A DNA stretch of 12,616 bases from Pseudomonadota bacterium (GCA_023387695.1 JAEWHT010000326.1:1-12616), one strand, 5' to 3'. Counted from the first letter of the stretch, positions 1 to 5,757 are shown. Translations and numbers: made by a program. Notes: generated by a model not told the origin, from the sequence alone.

Positions 1-71
1 AGCTCACGCTGTACGACGCCTCGATGGGCGAGTGGGCGAGGGACGCGTCGTTGCCGATCGAAACGGATTAG
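1..71 (+). CDS. C-terminal end of a rhodanese-type sulfurtransferase (partial)
   Basis: Only the last 22 codons and the stop (TAG at 69-71) are inside the window, in the frame beginning at base 3. The tail reads LTLYDASMGEWARDASLPIE plus TD. The LYD-x-S-x-x-EW pattern is typical of the end of the second rhodanese domain of thiosulfate or 3-mercaptopyruvate sulfurtransferases, where the Asp-Gly/Ala-Ser-Trp/Met-x-Glu-Trp stretch follows the active-site loop. The catalytic cysteine lies outside the window. The next gene begins less than 80 bases downstream but has its own promoter element, so co-transcription is not needed. The family call rests on this short tail alone. Confidence 0.6.
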   Translation, partial: LTLYDASMGEWARDASLPIETD

Positions 72-83
72 AGGCAAAAAGCC

Positions 84-113
84 GGGAACCTTTTCTCTGA
101 GCCTGCATCCAAT
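84..113 (+). promoter_or_regulatory. ECF-type promoter of the sigma factor gene (copy 1)
   Basis: GGGAAC at 84-89 and CATCCAAT at 106-113 are separated by exactly 16 bases. The same pair with the same spacing recurs in front of the DUF4142 gene (846-875), and the spacers share little sequence. A -35 with an AAC core and a -10 of this kind are typical of promoters read by ECF sigma factors, so autoregulation by the adjacent sigma factor is the simplest reading. The -10 half overlaps the ATG at 112, which puts transcription start near 119-121. Confidence 0.75.
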
Positions 114-147
114 GTCCGGAATGGAGCAAAACGAGCAGGTGATCGCC

Positions 148-837
148 ATGCAACGGACCGCAGCCGGCCTGTCGGCCGGCACCAGGACATCGGAAGCCGT
201 GCTGGTCGACCGGGCGCGAGCCCGGGACGAGGCCGCGCTTCGCGAGATCATGCAGGCCAATAACCGCCGGCTCTATCGCCTCGCGCGCGGCATCCTGCGC
301 AGCGACAGCGAGGCCGAGGACGTGGTGCAGGAAACCTATGTCCGCGCCTTCACTCATCTCGACGGCTTCCGGGGCGAGTCCGGGCTGTCGACCTGGCTGT
401 CCCGCATCGCCATCAACGAAGCGCTCGGGCGGGTGCGAAGTGCCAGGCCGCATGTCGAGCTCAGCGCGGTTCCGGAAGAGGCACTCGAGGCGCAGATCAT
501 CAAATTTCCCGTTTCCCCTGCAGGCGATCCGGAAAGGACCATGGCCCAACGTGAAATCCAGCGCGTCGTCGAGCGCGCCATTGACGAATTGCCGGATGTC
601 TTCCGCATGGTCTTCGTCGCACGCGTCATGGAAGGGATGAACATCGAGGAGACCGCTGATCTGCTTGGCGTGAAGCCCGAGACCGTGAAGACGCGGCTGC
701 ACCGCGCCCGCACCATGCTGCGCGAGAATGTCGAGAAAGAGATCGGCCCGGTGATGATGGACGCGTTTCCGTTCGCCGGCTGGCGCTGCGAGCGGCTGAC
801 GGAGGCGGTGCTGAGGCGTCTCGGAATCAGCGACTGA
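148..837 (+). CDS. ECF-family RNA polymerase sigma factor
   Basis: An alternative sigma factor of about 229 residues that directs RNA polymerase to a small regulon. Numbered from the start chosen here, sigma region 2 spans about residues 29-100 (with the DVVQETYVRAF helix and the STWLSRIAINEAL stretch). A linker covers about 100-135, and sigma region 4 covers about 136-190 (AIDELPDVFRMVF, then the helix-turn-helix NIEETADLLGVKPETVKTRLHRAR). A 39-residue tail follows, containing FPFAGWRCERL. ATGs at 112, 121 and 148 are in frame. The 148 start is preferred because AGGTGA (137-142) is a near-ideal ribosome site and because the ATG at 112 lies inside the predicted -10 element, with that at 121 at or beside the transcription start. 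No anti-sigma gene is seen next to it. The following two secreted-protein genes are the likely targets. Confidence 0.93.
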   Translation: MQRTAAGLSAGTRTSEAVLVDRARARDEAALREIMQANNRRLYRLARGILRSDSEAEDVVQETYVRAFTHLDGFRGESGLSTWLSRIAINEALGRVRSARPHVELSAVPEEALEAQIIKFPVSPAGDPERTMAQREIQRVVERAIDELPDVFRMVFVARVMEGMNIEETADLLGVKPETVKTRLHRARTMLRENVEKEIGPVMMDAFPFAGWRCERLTEAVLRRLGISD

Positions 838-845
838 AATTTTTC

Positions 846-875
846 GGGAACGTTTACGCGCAACGCCCATCCAAT
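846..875 (+). promoter_or_regulatory. ECF-type promoter of the DUF4142-cupredoxin operon (copy 2)
   Basis: GGGAAC (846-851), 16 bases, then CATCCAAT (868-875): identical in both boxes and in spacing to the element in front of the sigma gene. It sits just after the sigma stop codon (835-837). It implies that the downstream pair can be transcribed from its own sigma-dependent start near 882, apart from read-through from the sigma gene. Confidence 0.75.
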
Positions 876-927
876 TCCTGTGAAGCAACGCCGACAAAAC
901 CGTCCGGCAGCACAGGAGTGTCAAATC

Positions 928-1461
928 ATGTTCGTTCGTTGGAGCGCGGCGATCGCCGCAGCCGTTTTGTTGTCGAGCCCCGTGCTGCTGCCAGCCGCGC
1001 ACGCTGCCGACAAGCTCACTGACCCGCAGATCGCCCATATCGCCTACACGGCCGGCGTGATCGACATCAACGCGGCCAAGCAAGCGCAGAAGAAGGCCAA
1101 GAACAAGGACGTCAAGGCATTTGCCGAGGACATGCTGCGCGACCACGAAGCCGTCAACAAGCAGGCGCTTGCGCTGGTCAAGAGGCTCAACGTCACGCCG
1201 GAGGACAACGACACCAGCAAGGCGCTGTCGAAGCAGGCGAGCGACAAGCTGGCCGAACTGGACAAGCTCGACGGCGCGGCCTTCGACAAGGCCTATGTCG
1301 CCAACGAAGTCGCGTATCACAAGACGGTCAATGGCGCGCTGGAGACCCAGCTCATTCCGTCCGCCAGCAATGCCGAGCTCAAGAGCCTGCTGCAGACCGG
1401 CCTGAAGATCTTTCAGGGCCATCAGCAGCACGCCGAGCATGTCGCGGCCGAGTTGAAGTAG
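928..1461 (+). CDS. Secreted DUF4142 family protein
   Basis: A 177-residue exported protein of the DUF4142 family, whose members are predicted all-helical, ferritin-like periplasmic or outer-membrane proteins of unsettled function. Residues 1-26 form a signal peptide (MFVRW, a hydrophobic core, then AHA before Ala27). The mature part is lysine- and alanine-rich and helical, with family features such as DPQIAHIAYTAGVIDINAAK, the EDMLRDHEAVNKQA stretch and the C-terminal FQGHQQHAEHV. The ATG at 928 is chosen because AGGAG (914-918) lies 9 bases upstream and a signal peptide follows at once. A longer frame from a GTG at 880 would begin only five bases past the predicted -10 element. The cupredoxin gene follows 10 bases after the stop, so the two are an operon. 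A role in envelope or oxidative stress is inferred, not shown. Confidence 0.88.
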   Translation: MFVRWSAAIAAAVLLSSPVLLPAAHAADKLTDPQIAHIAYTAGVIDINAAKQAQKKAKNKDVKAFAEDMLRDHEAVNKQALALVKRLNVTPEDNDTSKALSKQASDKLAELDKLDGAAFDKAYVANEVAYHKTVNGALETQLIPSASNAELKSLLQTGLKIFQGHQQHAEHVAAELK

Positions 1462-1471
1462 GGAGCATGCG

Positions 1472-1792
1472 ATGAAGCCGGGACGCTTCGCTGCGATCGC
1501 GCTTGCGATCGGTTATCTGTCGATGTCAGTCCCGGCACATGCCGCGACCATCGAGATCACGATGGAAAATCTCGTGATCTCACCGGGCGAGGTGTCGGCG
1601 AAGGTTGGCGACACCATCATGTGGATCAACAAGGACGTCTTCGCCCACACCGCCACCGCAAAAAATGGCGATTTCGACGTGACGCTGCCGCCAAAGAAAT
1701 CGGCGACATCAGTTCTGAAGAAGGCGGGGGCGGTCGACTATTACTGCCGCTATCATCCCGACATGAAAGCGAAGCTGAAGATCGAGCCGTAA
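1472..1792 (+). CDS. Periplasmic amicyanin-like cupredoxin (type 1 copper protein)
   Basis: A small exported blue-copper electron carrier of 106 residues. Residues 1-24 form a signal peptide ending PAHA before Ala25. The mature domain is a single cupredoxin fold with all four expected type 1 copper ligands: His59 (FAHTA) and the C-terminal loop Cys92-x2-His95-x2-Met98 (YYCRYHPDM). The Cys-x2-His-x2-Met loop is the short form seen in amicyanin and related proteins. AGGGAG at 1460-1465 gives a good ribosome site 6 bases before the ATG and overlaps the stop of the DUF4142 gene. The electron donor and acceptor are unknown; no methylamine dehydrogenase or oxidase gene is in the window. Placement behind an ECF sigma factor suggests stress-induced expression. 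It could store or pass copper rather than carry electrons. Confidence 0.92.
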   Translation: MKPGRFAAIALAIGYLSMSVPAHAATIEITMENLVISPGEVSAKVGDTIMWINKDVFAHTATAKNGDFDVTLPPKKSATSVLKKAGAVDYYCRYHPDMKAKLKIEP

Positions 1793-1930
1793 CAGAGGCG
1801 CGCATTCCCGATCGCTGCGGGAACAACTCCCGGCTTTCGCGAGACTAATGCTTGTCCGGGCAAGACGGCTTCCGTGCGATAAACGCACCAGACTTCGCGA
1901 ACATCTTCGCAAAGTCATTCATCCGCAGAC

Positions 1931-1960
1931 TGGCCCCGCCCACGTGGCGGGGTCATTTTT
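1931..1960 (+). terminator. Rho-independent terminator of the sigma-DUF4142-cupredoxin cluster
   Basis: A 10-base stem (TGGCCCCGCC at 1931-1940 with GGCGGGGTCA at 1946-1955, one G-U pair) closes a 5-base loop and is followed by TTTTT (1956-1960). It is oriented for the + strand and stands 8 bases before the 3' end of the convergent gene. The 1793-1930 stretch before it holds no gene that I can support. Confidence 0.85.
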
Positions 1961-1967
1961 GGAAGGC

Positions 1968-2234
1968 TTACTGCCTCGCGAGGCAGACAGAGAATTCGCC
2001 GTTGCGGATGCGGGCGGGAAAACCCTCGACGAATTTCGCCACTGCGTCCTCGCCATAGGTGCCGACGAGTTCGGCGAGCGCCGCGAACAGGCTCGCCTGC
2101 GCCAGGCAGTCGCCGTCGACGCCGTCGTGGCGTGCTTCGGCCCAGGCCTCGTTCAGATAGCTCAGTGCGGCCTGTTTCTGCTCGTGGTCGGGCAGCGGCG
2201 CGCGGGCGGGGGCGTAGGAAATCGGCTGGCTCAT
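1968..2234 (-). CDS. Small conserved-type hypothetical protein (88 aa)
   Basis: Reads MSQPISYAPARAPLPDHEQK onward and ends in FSVCLARQ. It is a soluble, mostly helical small protein with no signal peptide or membrane segment and no motif that I recognise; two cysteines (in GDCLAQ and SVCLAR) are far apart. Codon usage and composition match the neighbours, with GC-rich third positions. The ATG at 2234 is preferred over an in-frame TTG at 2243, since no good ribosome site favours the latter. It stands alone, convergent with the cupredoxin cluster. A possible promoter on the - strand is TTGTTC-N17-TTAAAG near 2320-2350 (weak). Function unknown. Confidence 0.7.
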   Translation of the reverse strand: MSQPISYAPARAPLPDHEQKQAALSYLNEAWAEARHDGVDGDCLAQASLFAALAELVGTYGEDAVAKFVEGFPARIRNGEFSVCLARQ

Positions 2235-2374
2235 GAAACTCAATCAGGGCTGGGGCGCGATCCACGGCGATGCGCTGTGCGAGAGGTGTAGCACGCGCAT
2301 TAACGTCCGCTAGGCCACATCTTTAAGAACGGTTAACGGCTGTGAACAAACTCGATGACAGAGTTCCCGCGCGC

Positions 2375-2752
2375 TCAGTTCGCATAGCGCGCCGTGAGAT
2401 CCCGCGAGATCTTCGAGCCTTCTTCGACGTAACGGCGGATCGCGACCGTCGCGGCCGGCGTGCAGCTCCGGTAGGTCTGCTGGAAGCCGTTATAGCCGCG
2501 GTTGAAGCCCGCGATCATGCGGGTGCGGCGCTCGCCTGAGGGAGTTTCGGCATCGATCAGCGCCTGCATCTCGCTGCGCCATTTATTGCCCTCGTTGGTC
2601 CCGCAGATGCCGCGCAAATAATGCAGGCCGCCGAGGATCTCGGCCAAGCGCTGCAAATCGGCGTCGAATGGCGCTGCGACGTCCTGGGCCCGGGCGGGCG
2701 CGGAGGCGCAGGCGAGAATCAGGGCAAAAATGGCCAGAAATCGCATCGACAT
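2375..2752 (-). CDS. Secreted TIGR02301-type protein
   Basis: A 125-residue protein resembling the TIGR02301 family, which I know as a function-unknown family of alphaproteobacteria. Residues 1-22 look like a signal peptide (MSMRFLAIFALILACASAPARA before Gln23), so it should be periplasmic. Mature-part features are LAEILGGLHYLRGIC (about 36-50), a GFNRGYNGFQQTYRSC stretch (82-97) and a basic C-terminal helix ending LTARYAN. Cys50 and Cys97 are the only mature-part cysteines and could form a disulfide. It is the last gene of the leftward group behind the NUDIX gene (46-base gap). A second in-frame ATG at 2746 would only shorten the signal peptide by two residues. The family assignment is from memory of its motifs. 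Confidence 0.8.
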   Translation of the reverse strand: MSMRFLAIFALILACASAPARAQDVAAPFDADLQRLAEILGGLHYLRGICGTNEGNKWRSEMQALIDAETPSGERRTRMIAGFNRGYNGFQQTYRSCTPAATVAIRRYVEEGSKISRDLTARYAN

Positions 2753-2798
2753 CGGCGGGCTGTATGCCCCCTCAGGGCTGGCGACGCAAGGCGGGGGC

Positions 2799-3230
2799 TC
2801 AGGGGCCGATCAGACGGTGGGCCGACTGGATGATCTCCTCCAGCCCCCCGGTCATCTTGAGGTCGCCCAGGCTCCCCAGCGCGTCCGGGGCGATCCAGCG
2901 GTAATCATCGAGCTCGTCGTTCAGGGAGGGTTCCCGGGCTACCCAGCGGGTGGCAAACGACATGATGAGATAGTGGCCGGCGCCAGGGGCGGCCGGCAGC
3001 ACCTCCCGCCAGCCGGCCAGGCTGACGATCTCGATGTCGAGCCCGGTCTCCTCGTCGACCTCGCGCTTGAGCGCCTGATGCAGCGATTCGCCGAACTCGA
3101 CCCGGCCGCCCGGCAACGAATAGAAGCCCTTGGCGGGCGAGCGGGCGCGGCGGGTCAGAAGCACCTTGCCGTCACGAAAGATGGCCGCGCTGACGGCGAT
3201 CTGGGGATGGGTGGGCTGGTCGGTGGCCAC
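2799..3230 (-). CDS. NUDIX hydrolase
   Basis: A 143-residue pyrophosphohydrolase that would cleave a nucleoside diphosphate linked to another moiety. The NUDIX box is complete at about residues 42-64: GRVEFGE, then seven residues, then REVDEETGL, matching G-x5-E-x7-R-E-U-x-E-E-x-G-U with all metal-binding glutamates present. The preceding LLTRRARSPAKGFYSLPGG is typical of MutT/ADP-ribose-pyrophosphatase-like members, but the substrate cannot be read from the sequence. It starts with GTG (3228-3230), only 3 bases after the stop of the upstream gene, so translational coupling is likely. No signal peptide, hence cytoplasmic. Confidence 0.92.
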   Translation of the reverse strand: MATDQPTHPQIAVSAAIFRDGKVLLTRRARSPAKGFYSLPGGRVEFGESLHQALKREVDEETGLDIEIVSLAGWREVLPAAPGAGHYLIMSFATRWVAREPSLNDELDDYRWIAPDALGSLGDLKMTGGLEEIIQSAHRLIGP

Positions 3231-3233
3231 GGC

Positions 3234-3734
3234 TCAATTCGCCATGATGGTGTCGACGTCGGCTTCGGCGCCGCCATTGATGATACCGCCGCAGGTCGCG
3301 ATCAGCGGCTTGACCCACAGCGTGGCCTGCTCGGCGAGGCGGACGCGGGTCGTGTCTTTCTCGACCTCACGCATGGCGGAACCGACGGCGGTCAGGATCG
3401 AGGTCATGGTATCGGTGATGTGGTCGAACTGGGCGCGCACGTTTGGCTCGGCCTTCTCATAGGCCTCGATGGCCAAGTCCCGTGCCTTGAAATTCGAGGC
3501 CGTAAAATGCTCGGCATAGGACAGCGGCGACCAGGTCAGGAAATCCTCGGCGCATTCCGGCATATCCGGGATCATTTCCAGAAGCATGACGGCTTCATTG
3601 AAATGGTTGAGATAGTCGGTGGCAAGCCCGGTTCGCGGGTTGATATTGGCCACGCGCAGCCGCTCGGCCCAGGCAGCAGCCTCGGGGCCCGTCTTGACAT
3701 GCGCCCGCGCGGATTGGGAGGCCATTGAGCTCAT
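3234..3734 (-). CDS. Conserved-type hypothetical protein (166 aa), first gene of a leftward operon
   Basis: A soluble 166-residue protein, predicted mostly helical, with no signal peptide or membrane segment. Notable stretches are LNHFNEAVMLLEMIPDMPEC (about residues 43-62), DFLTWSPLSYAEHFTAS and the C-terminal LAEQATLWVKPLIATCGG. I do not recognise a named domain. An ATG at 3725 (MASQ) is an alternative start and has GGATGA upstream; the longer start at 3734 has no clear ribosome site. The NUDIX gene follows after 3 bases, so the two should be co-expressed. A possible promoter on the - strand is TTGAGG (3768-3773) with TTAACA (3744-3749), spacing 18, in the 62 bases shared with the divergent SRAP gene. 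Confidence 0.78.
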   Translation of the reverse strand: MSSMASQSARAHVKTGPEAAAWAERLRVANINPRTGLATDYLNHFNEAVMLLEMIPDMPECAEDFLTWSPLSYAEHFTASNFKARDLAIEAYEKAEPNVRAQFDHITDTMTSILTAVGSAMREVEKDTTRVRLAEQATLWVKPLIATCGGIINGGAEADVDTIMAN

Positions 3735-3780
3735 CCGCCGCAGTGTTAACGTTCGGGGTTAAAAGGACCTCAACGGACCC

Positions 3781-3786
3781 TATATT
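3781..3786 (+). promoter_or_regulatory. Possible -10 box of the SRAP gene; leaderless start
   Basis: TATATT lies 10 bases before the ATG at 3797, with no purine-rich ribosome site between them. A transcript starting 7-10 bases past this box would begin at or next to the start codon, so a leaderless message is plausible. No convincing -35 box is seen at the usual distance. Confidence 0.4.
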
Positions 3787-3796
3787 GGCGGCCTAG

Positions 3797-4561
3797 ATGT
3801 GTGGACGCTTCGTCATAACTTCTGCCCCCGCGGCCTTACGGCAACTGTTCGGCTATATCGAGCAGCCAAATTTCCCGCCACGGTTCAATGTCGCGCCGAC
3901 ACAACCGATTCCCGTCGTGCTGGTCGAGAACGGCGCGCGCCATTTTCGCCTGATGCGCTGGGGTCTGCTGCCGAGCTGGGTCAAAGATCCCAAGGGATTT
4001 ACGCTTCTCATCAACGCCCGCTCGGAGACCGTGCTGGAGAAGCCCGCGTTCAAGAAAGCGATTCGCCGGCGCCGCGGCCTGATCCCGGCTGACGGCTATT
4101 ACGAATGGAAGTCCATCGACGGCCGCAAGCAGCCGTTCTTCATTCATCATGCCGACGGTGCGCCGCTCGGCTTTGCCGCGGTGTTCGAGACCTGGATCGG
4201 ACCAAACGGCGAGGAACTCGACACGGTGGCGATCGTCACGGCGGCCGCGAGCGAAGATCTCGCAACACTGCATGACCGCGTGCCAGTGACGATCAGCCCG
4301 CGCGATTTCGAGCGCTGGCTCGATCATCGCGGCGACGAGATTGATGCGATCCTGCCGCTGATGAGGGCGCCGCGCATCGGTGAATTCGTTTGGCACCCGG
4401 TTTCCACCCGCGTCAACCGTGTCGCCAATGACGACGAGCAGCTGCTCTTGCCGATCAGCGCGGAGGAGATGGAAGCCGAGGCAGAGGCTGCGAAGCCGAA
4501 GAAGGCGGCGAGGAAGGTTGCGGCGGCGTCATCAGATGACGGGCAGGGATCGTTGTTCTAG
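3797..4561 (+). CDS. SRAP-domain abasic-site-crosslinking protein (YedK/HMCES type)
   Basis: A 254-residue SRAP-domain protein. Family members form a stable thiazolidine crosslink between the N-terminal cysteine and abasic sites in single-stranded DNA, protecting stalled forks. All key residues are present: Cys2 (exposed after Met removal), Asn73 in INARSE, Glu103 in ADGYYEW and His159 in LHDRVPV, together with NVAPTQ and MRWGLLPSW. The SRAP domain ends near residue 215. A flexible tail rich in Ala, Lys and Glu follows, ending QGSLF (250-254), which resembles the bacterial clamp-binding motif QL(S/D)LF. The start is fixed by the need for Cys at position 2. It is divergent from the 3234-3734 gene, and a repeat hairpin follows 10 bases after the stop. 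Confidence 0.95.
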   Translation: MCGRFVITSAPAALRQLFGYIEQPNFPPRFNVAPTQPIPVVLVENGARHFRLMRWGLLPSWVKDPKGFTLLINARSETVLEKPAFKKAIRRRRGLIPADGYYEWKSIDGRKQPFFIHHADGAPLGFAAVFETWIGPNGEELDTVAIVTAAASEDLATLHDRVPVTISPRDFERWLDHRGDEIDAILPLMRAPRIGEFVWHPVSTRVNRVANDDEQLLLPISAEEMEAEAEAAKPKKAARKVAAASSDDGQGSLF

Positions 4562-4571
4562 ACAGCGCTGC

Positions 4572-4662
4572 CGTAGGGTGGGCAAAGGCGCAAAGCGCCG
4601 TGCCCACCGTCTCTCTCGATCATGAAAGATGCGTGGGCACGCTTCGCTTTGCCCACCCTACG
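4572..4662. repeat. REP/MITE-like 91-bp inverted repeat
   Basis: Perfect 16-base terminal inverted repeats, CGTAGGGTGGGCAAAG (4572-4587) and CTTTGCCCACCCTACG (4647-4662), enclose a second perfect inverted pair, CGTGCCCAC (4599-4607) and GTGGGCACG (4633-4641). The whole can fold into a long hairpin with a loop of about 25 bases. It fills the gap between two convergent genes (stops at 4561 and 4677), where it could end transcription from both sides. Sequences of this GTAGGGTGGGC type are, to my knowledge, repeated in Bradyrhizobium intergenic regions. It has no coding capacity, so if mobile it would depend on an enzyme elsewhere. Confidence 0.85.
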
Positions 4663-4676
4663 ATGGCATGTTCGCC

Positions 4677-5093
4677 TCAAGCCGCGGCGACGGCCGATCC
4701 GAGCGCAGCATTGCTGAACGCTTCGCCACCAATGCCCCAGCCGCCGTCCACGGCGTAGCTGACGTTCGCAAAAATGTGCTCGCGCTTGATGCGTCCCTCG
4801 GCGGCCTTCTCGATGATGGTCGTTCCCTCGGAGATCCAGGCGTCCTTCAGCTCCTGCGTCGGCAGCACGAATGACGGCACCTTGAGTTCGAACACCGCGA
4901 TATCAGCGGGCTTGCCGCCGGAATAGCTGCGCCGCTTCGGCACAACGGTCACTTCGCCGATGACGTTCGGCGTCATGAAGCGGTTGCCGGTGAGGCCGTG
5001 CAGACGCAACAGCAACTCGGTCAGCTTGCCGAACGCCTCGGCTTCTGCGGCCGGCGTCAGTGCGCCTTCGGGAACGATGATCTGGATGGGCAT
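4677..5093 (-). CDS. Tautomerase-family protein
   Basis: A 138-residue protein beginning MPIQIIVPEGAL. Proline directly after the initiator Met is the catalytic base of the 4-oxalocrotonate tautomerase superfamily, and at this length it would be a fused two-unit (beta-alpha-beta twice) member. The second half holds IFANVSYAVDGGWGIGGEAFSN, which I recognise from proteins annotated as tautomerase family. The reaction is probably an enol-keto tautomerisation or related proton transfer, but the substrate is unknown. GGGAG lies 7 bases before the ATG, a good ribosome site. The gene is divergent from a TetR regulator and its promoter region carries TetR-type palindromes, so it is probably repressed until an inducer binds. 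Confidence 0.85.
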   Translation of the reverse strand: MPIQIIVPEGALTPAAEAEAFGKLTELLLRLHGLTGNRFMTPNVIGEVTVVPKRRSYSGGKPADIAVFELKVPSFVLPTQELKDAWISEGTTIIEKAAEGRIKREHIFANVSYAVDGGWGIGGEAFSNAALGSAVAAA

Positions 5094-5107
5094 GTGAGGT
5101 CTCCCTT

Positions 5108-5136
5108 TTGAACCGTGATATAACGGTCGTTATATA
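5108..5136 (+). promoter_or_regulatory. Predicted promoter of the TetR gene
   Basis: TTGAAC (5108-5113), 17 bases, TATATA (5131-5136). This is a near-consensus housekeeping promoter pointing at the regulator gene, with transcription start expected near 5143. Palindrome 1 fills the spacer and palindrome 2 covers the start point, the classic layout for self-repression. Confidence 0.6.
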
Positions 5137-5144
5137 AAACAAAA
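5117..5144 (-). promoter_or_regulatory. Possible promoter of the tautomerase gene
   Basis: On the - strand, TTTTGT (complement of 5139-5144), 16 bases, TATATC (complement of 5117-5122). It overlaps the promoter of the divergent regulator, so both would be shut by the same operators. The -35 match is only fair, and the palindromes themselves are AT-rich and mimic -10 boxes. Confidence 0.4.
5118..5135. promoter_or_regulatory. TetR operator palindrome 1
   Basis: ATATAACGGTCGTTATAT: 8-base arms that match perfectly around a 2-base centre. It lies within the spacer and -10 of both predicted promoters. It is the best preserved of three related palindromes in this gap, with centres 21 and 29 bases apart. 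Confidence 0.8.
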
Positions 5145-5156
5145 CGATCGTTATGT
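5141..5156. promoter_or_regulatory. TetR operator palindrome 2
   Basis: The core AACGATCGTT (5143-5152) is a perfect palindrome. The right flank keeps the TTAT of palindrome 1 while the left flank is degenerate (AAAA). Its centre is 21 bases, two helical turns, from palindrome 1, so two repressor dimers could bind one face of the DNA. Confidence 0.65.
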
Positions 5157-5167
5157 CGTCAAGCCTA

Positions 5168-5183
5168 ATATAACGATCGCTAT
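5168..5183. promoter_or_regulatory. TetR operator palindrome 3
   Basis: ATATAACGATCGCTAT shares the left half of palindrome 1 and differs from a perfect palindrome at one arm position (C for T at 5180). It lies in the predicted leader of the regulator gene, 13 bases before its start codon, where it could block elongation. Confidence 0.65.
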
Positions 5184-5196
5184 CGAGAGGTGACCG

Positions 5197-5757
5197 ATGG
5201 CACGACCGAAGAAGAGCGATGGGGACGCGCGAACCCGGCTGGCGGATGCCGTCGGACGCGGCTTCCGCACGGGCGGATTTGGCGGTGCCGGCGTTGACGC
5301 GCTTGCGAAGGGGGCGGGGCTCACGTCGGGCGCGTTCTACGCCCATTTCGAATCCAAGGCGGACGCGTTCCGGCTTGCGGTCGCGGACGGGCTCGCCTTC
5401 CTGCGCGGCGGCATCGCGCAGTTTCAGCAGCAATACGGCAGCGGCTGGCGTGAACCGTTTATCGATTTCTATTTGGGTGAGCGGATGGAGGTCGGCCTGG
5501 ACGAGGCCTGCGCGCTTCCGAGCTTTTCCTCTGATGTCGCGCGCTCGGATGCCGCAACACGCGCGGTCTATCAGGGCGAACTGGAGCGTCTCGCGGACCT
5601 CGTCGCTCAGGGCTTTCGCGGCACGCATGCACGGCAGCGCGCGCTGGCGCTGCTCGCGATCCTGACAGGCGCGGCCGACATGGCGCGCGCGGTAAAGGAC
5701 GACGCCATCAGGCGCGAGATACTCACTGCCGCGAAGGTCGCAGCCAAGGCGATCTAG
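5197..5757 (+). CDS. TetR/AcrR-family transcriptional regulator
   Basis: A 186-residue one-component regulator. The N-terminal DNA-binding domain is at about residues 10-56. It has the TetR signature FRTGGFGGAGVDALAKGAGL followed by the recognition helix TSGAFYAHFESKADAF. The rest is a helical ligand-binding and dimer domain with no motif that reveals the ligand. AGGTGA (5188-5193) gives a strong ribosome site just before the ATG. Divergent orientation and three palindromes in the shared gap indicate that it controls itself and the tautomerase gene. Its stop lies 3 bases from that of the convergent CoA-transferase gene. Confidence 0.93.
   Translation: MARPKKSDGDARTRLADAVGRGFRTGGFGGAGVDALAKGAGLTSGAFYAHFESKADAFRLAVADGLAFLRGGIAQFQQQYGSGWREPFIDFYLGERMEVGLDEACALPSFSSDVARSDAATRAVYQGELERLADLVAQGFRGTHARQRALALLAILTGAADMARAVKDDAIRREILTAAKVAAKAI

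Noticed and set aside
4..1440. 478-codon open frame on the - strand
   Set aside because: It lies opposite the sigma factor and DUF4142 genes, has no family features and is rich in Arg, His and Gly, typical of a GC-driven antisense frame.
1818..1850. GGGAAC downstream of the cupredoxin gene as a further sigma-dependent promoter
   Set aside because: No CATCCAAT-like box follows at 16 bases, and no + strand gene lies before the terminator at 1931.
2730..3728. 332-codon open frame on the + strand
   Set aside because: It covers the NUDIX and hypothetical genes in antisense; the NUDIX box on the other strand is decisive.
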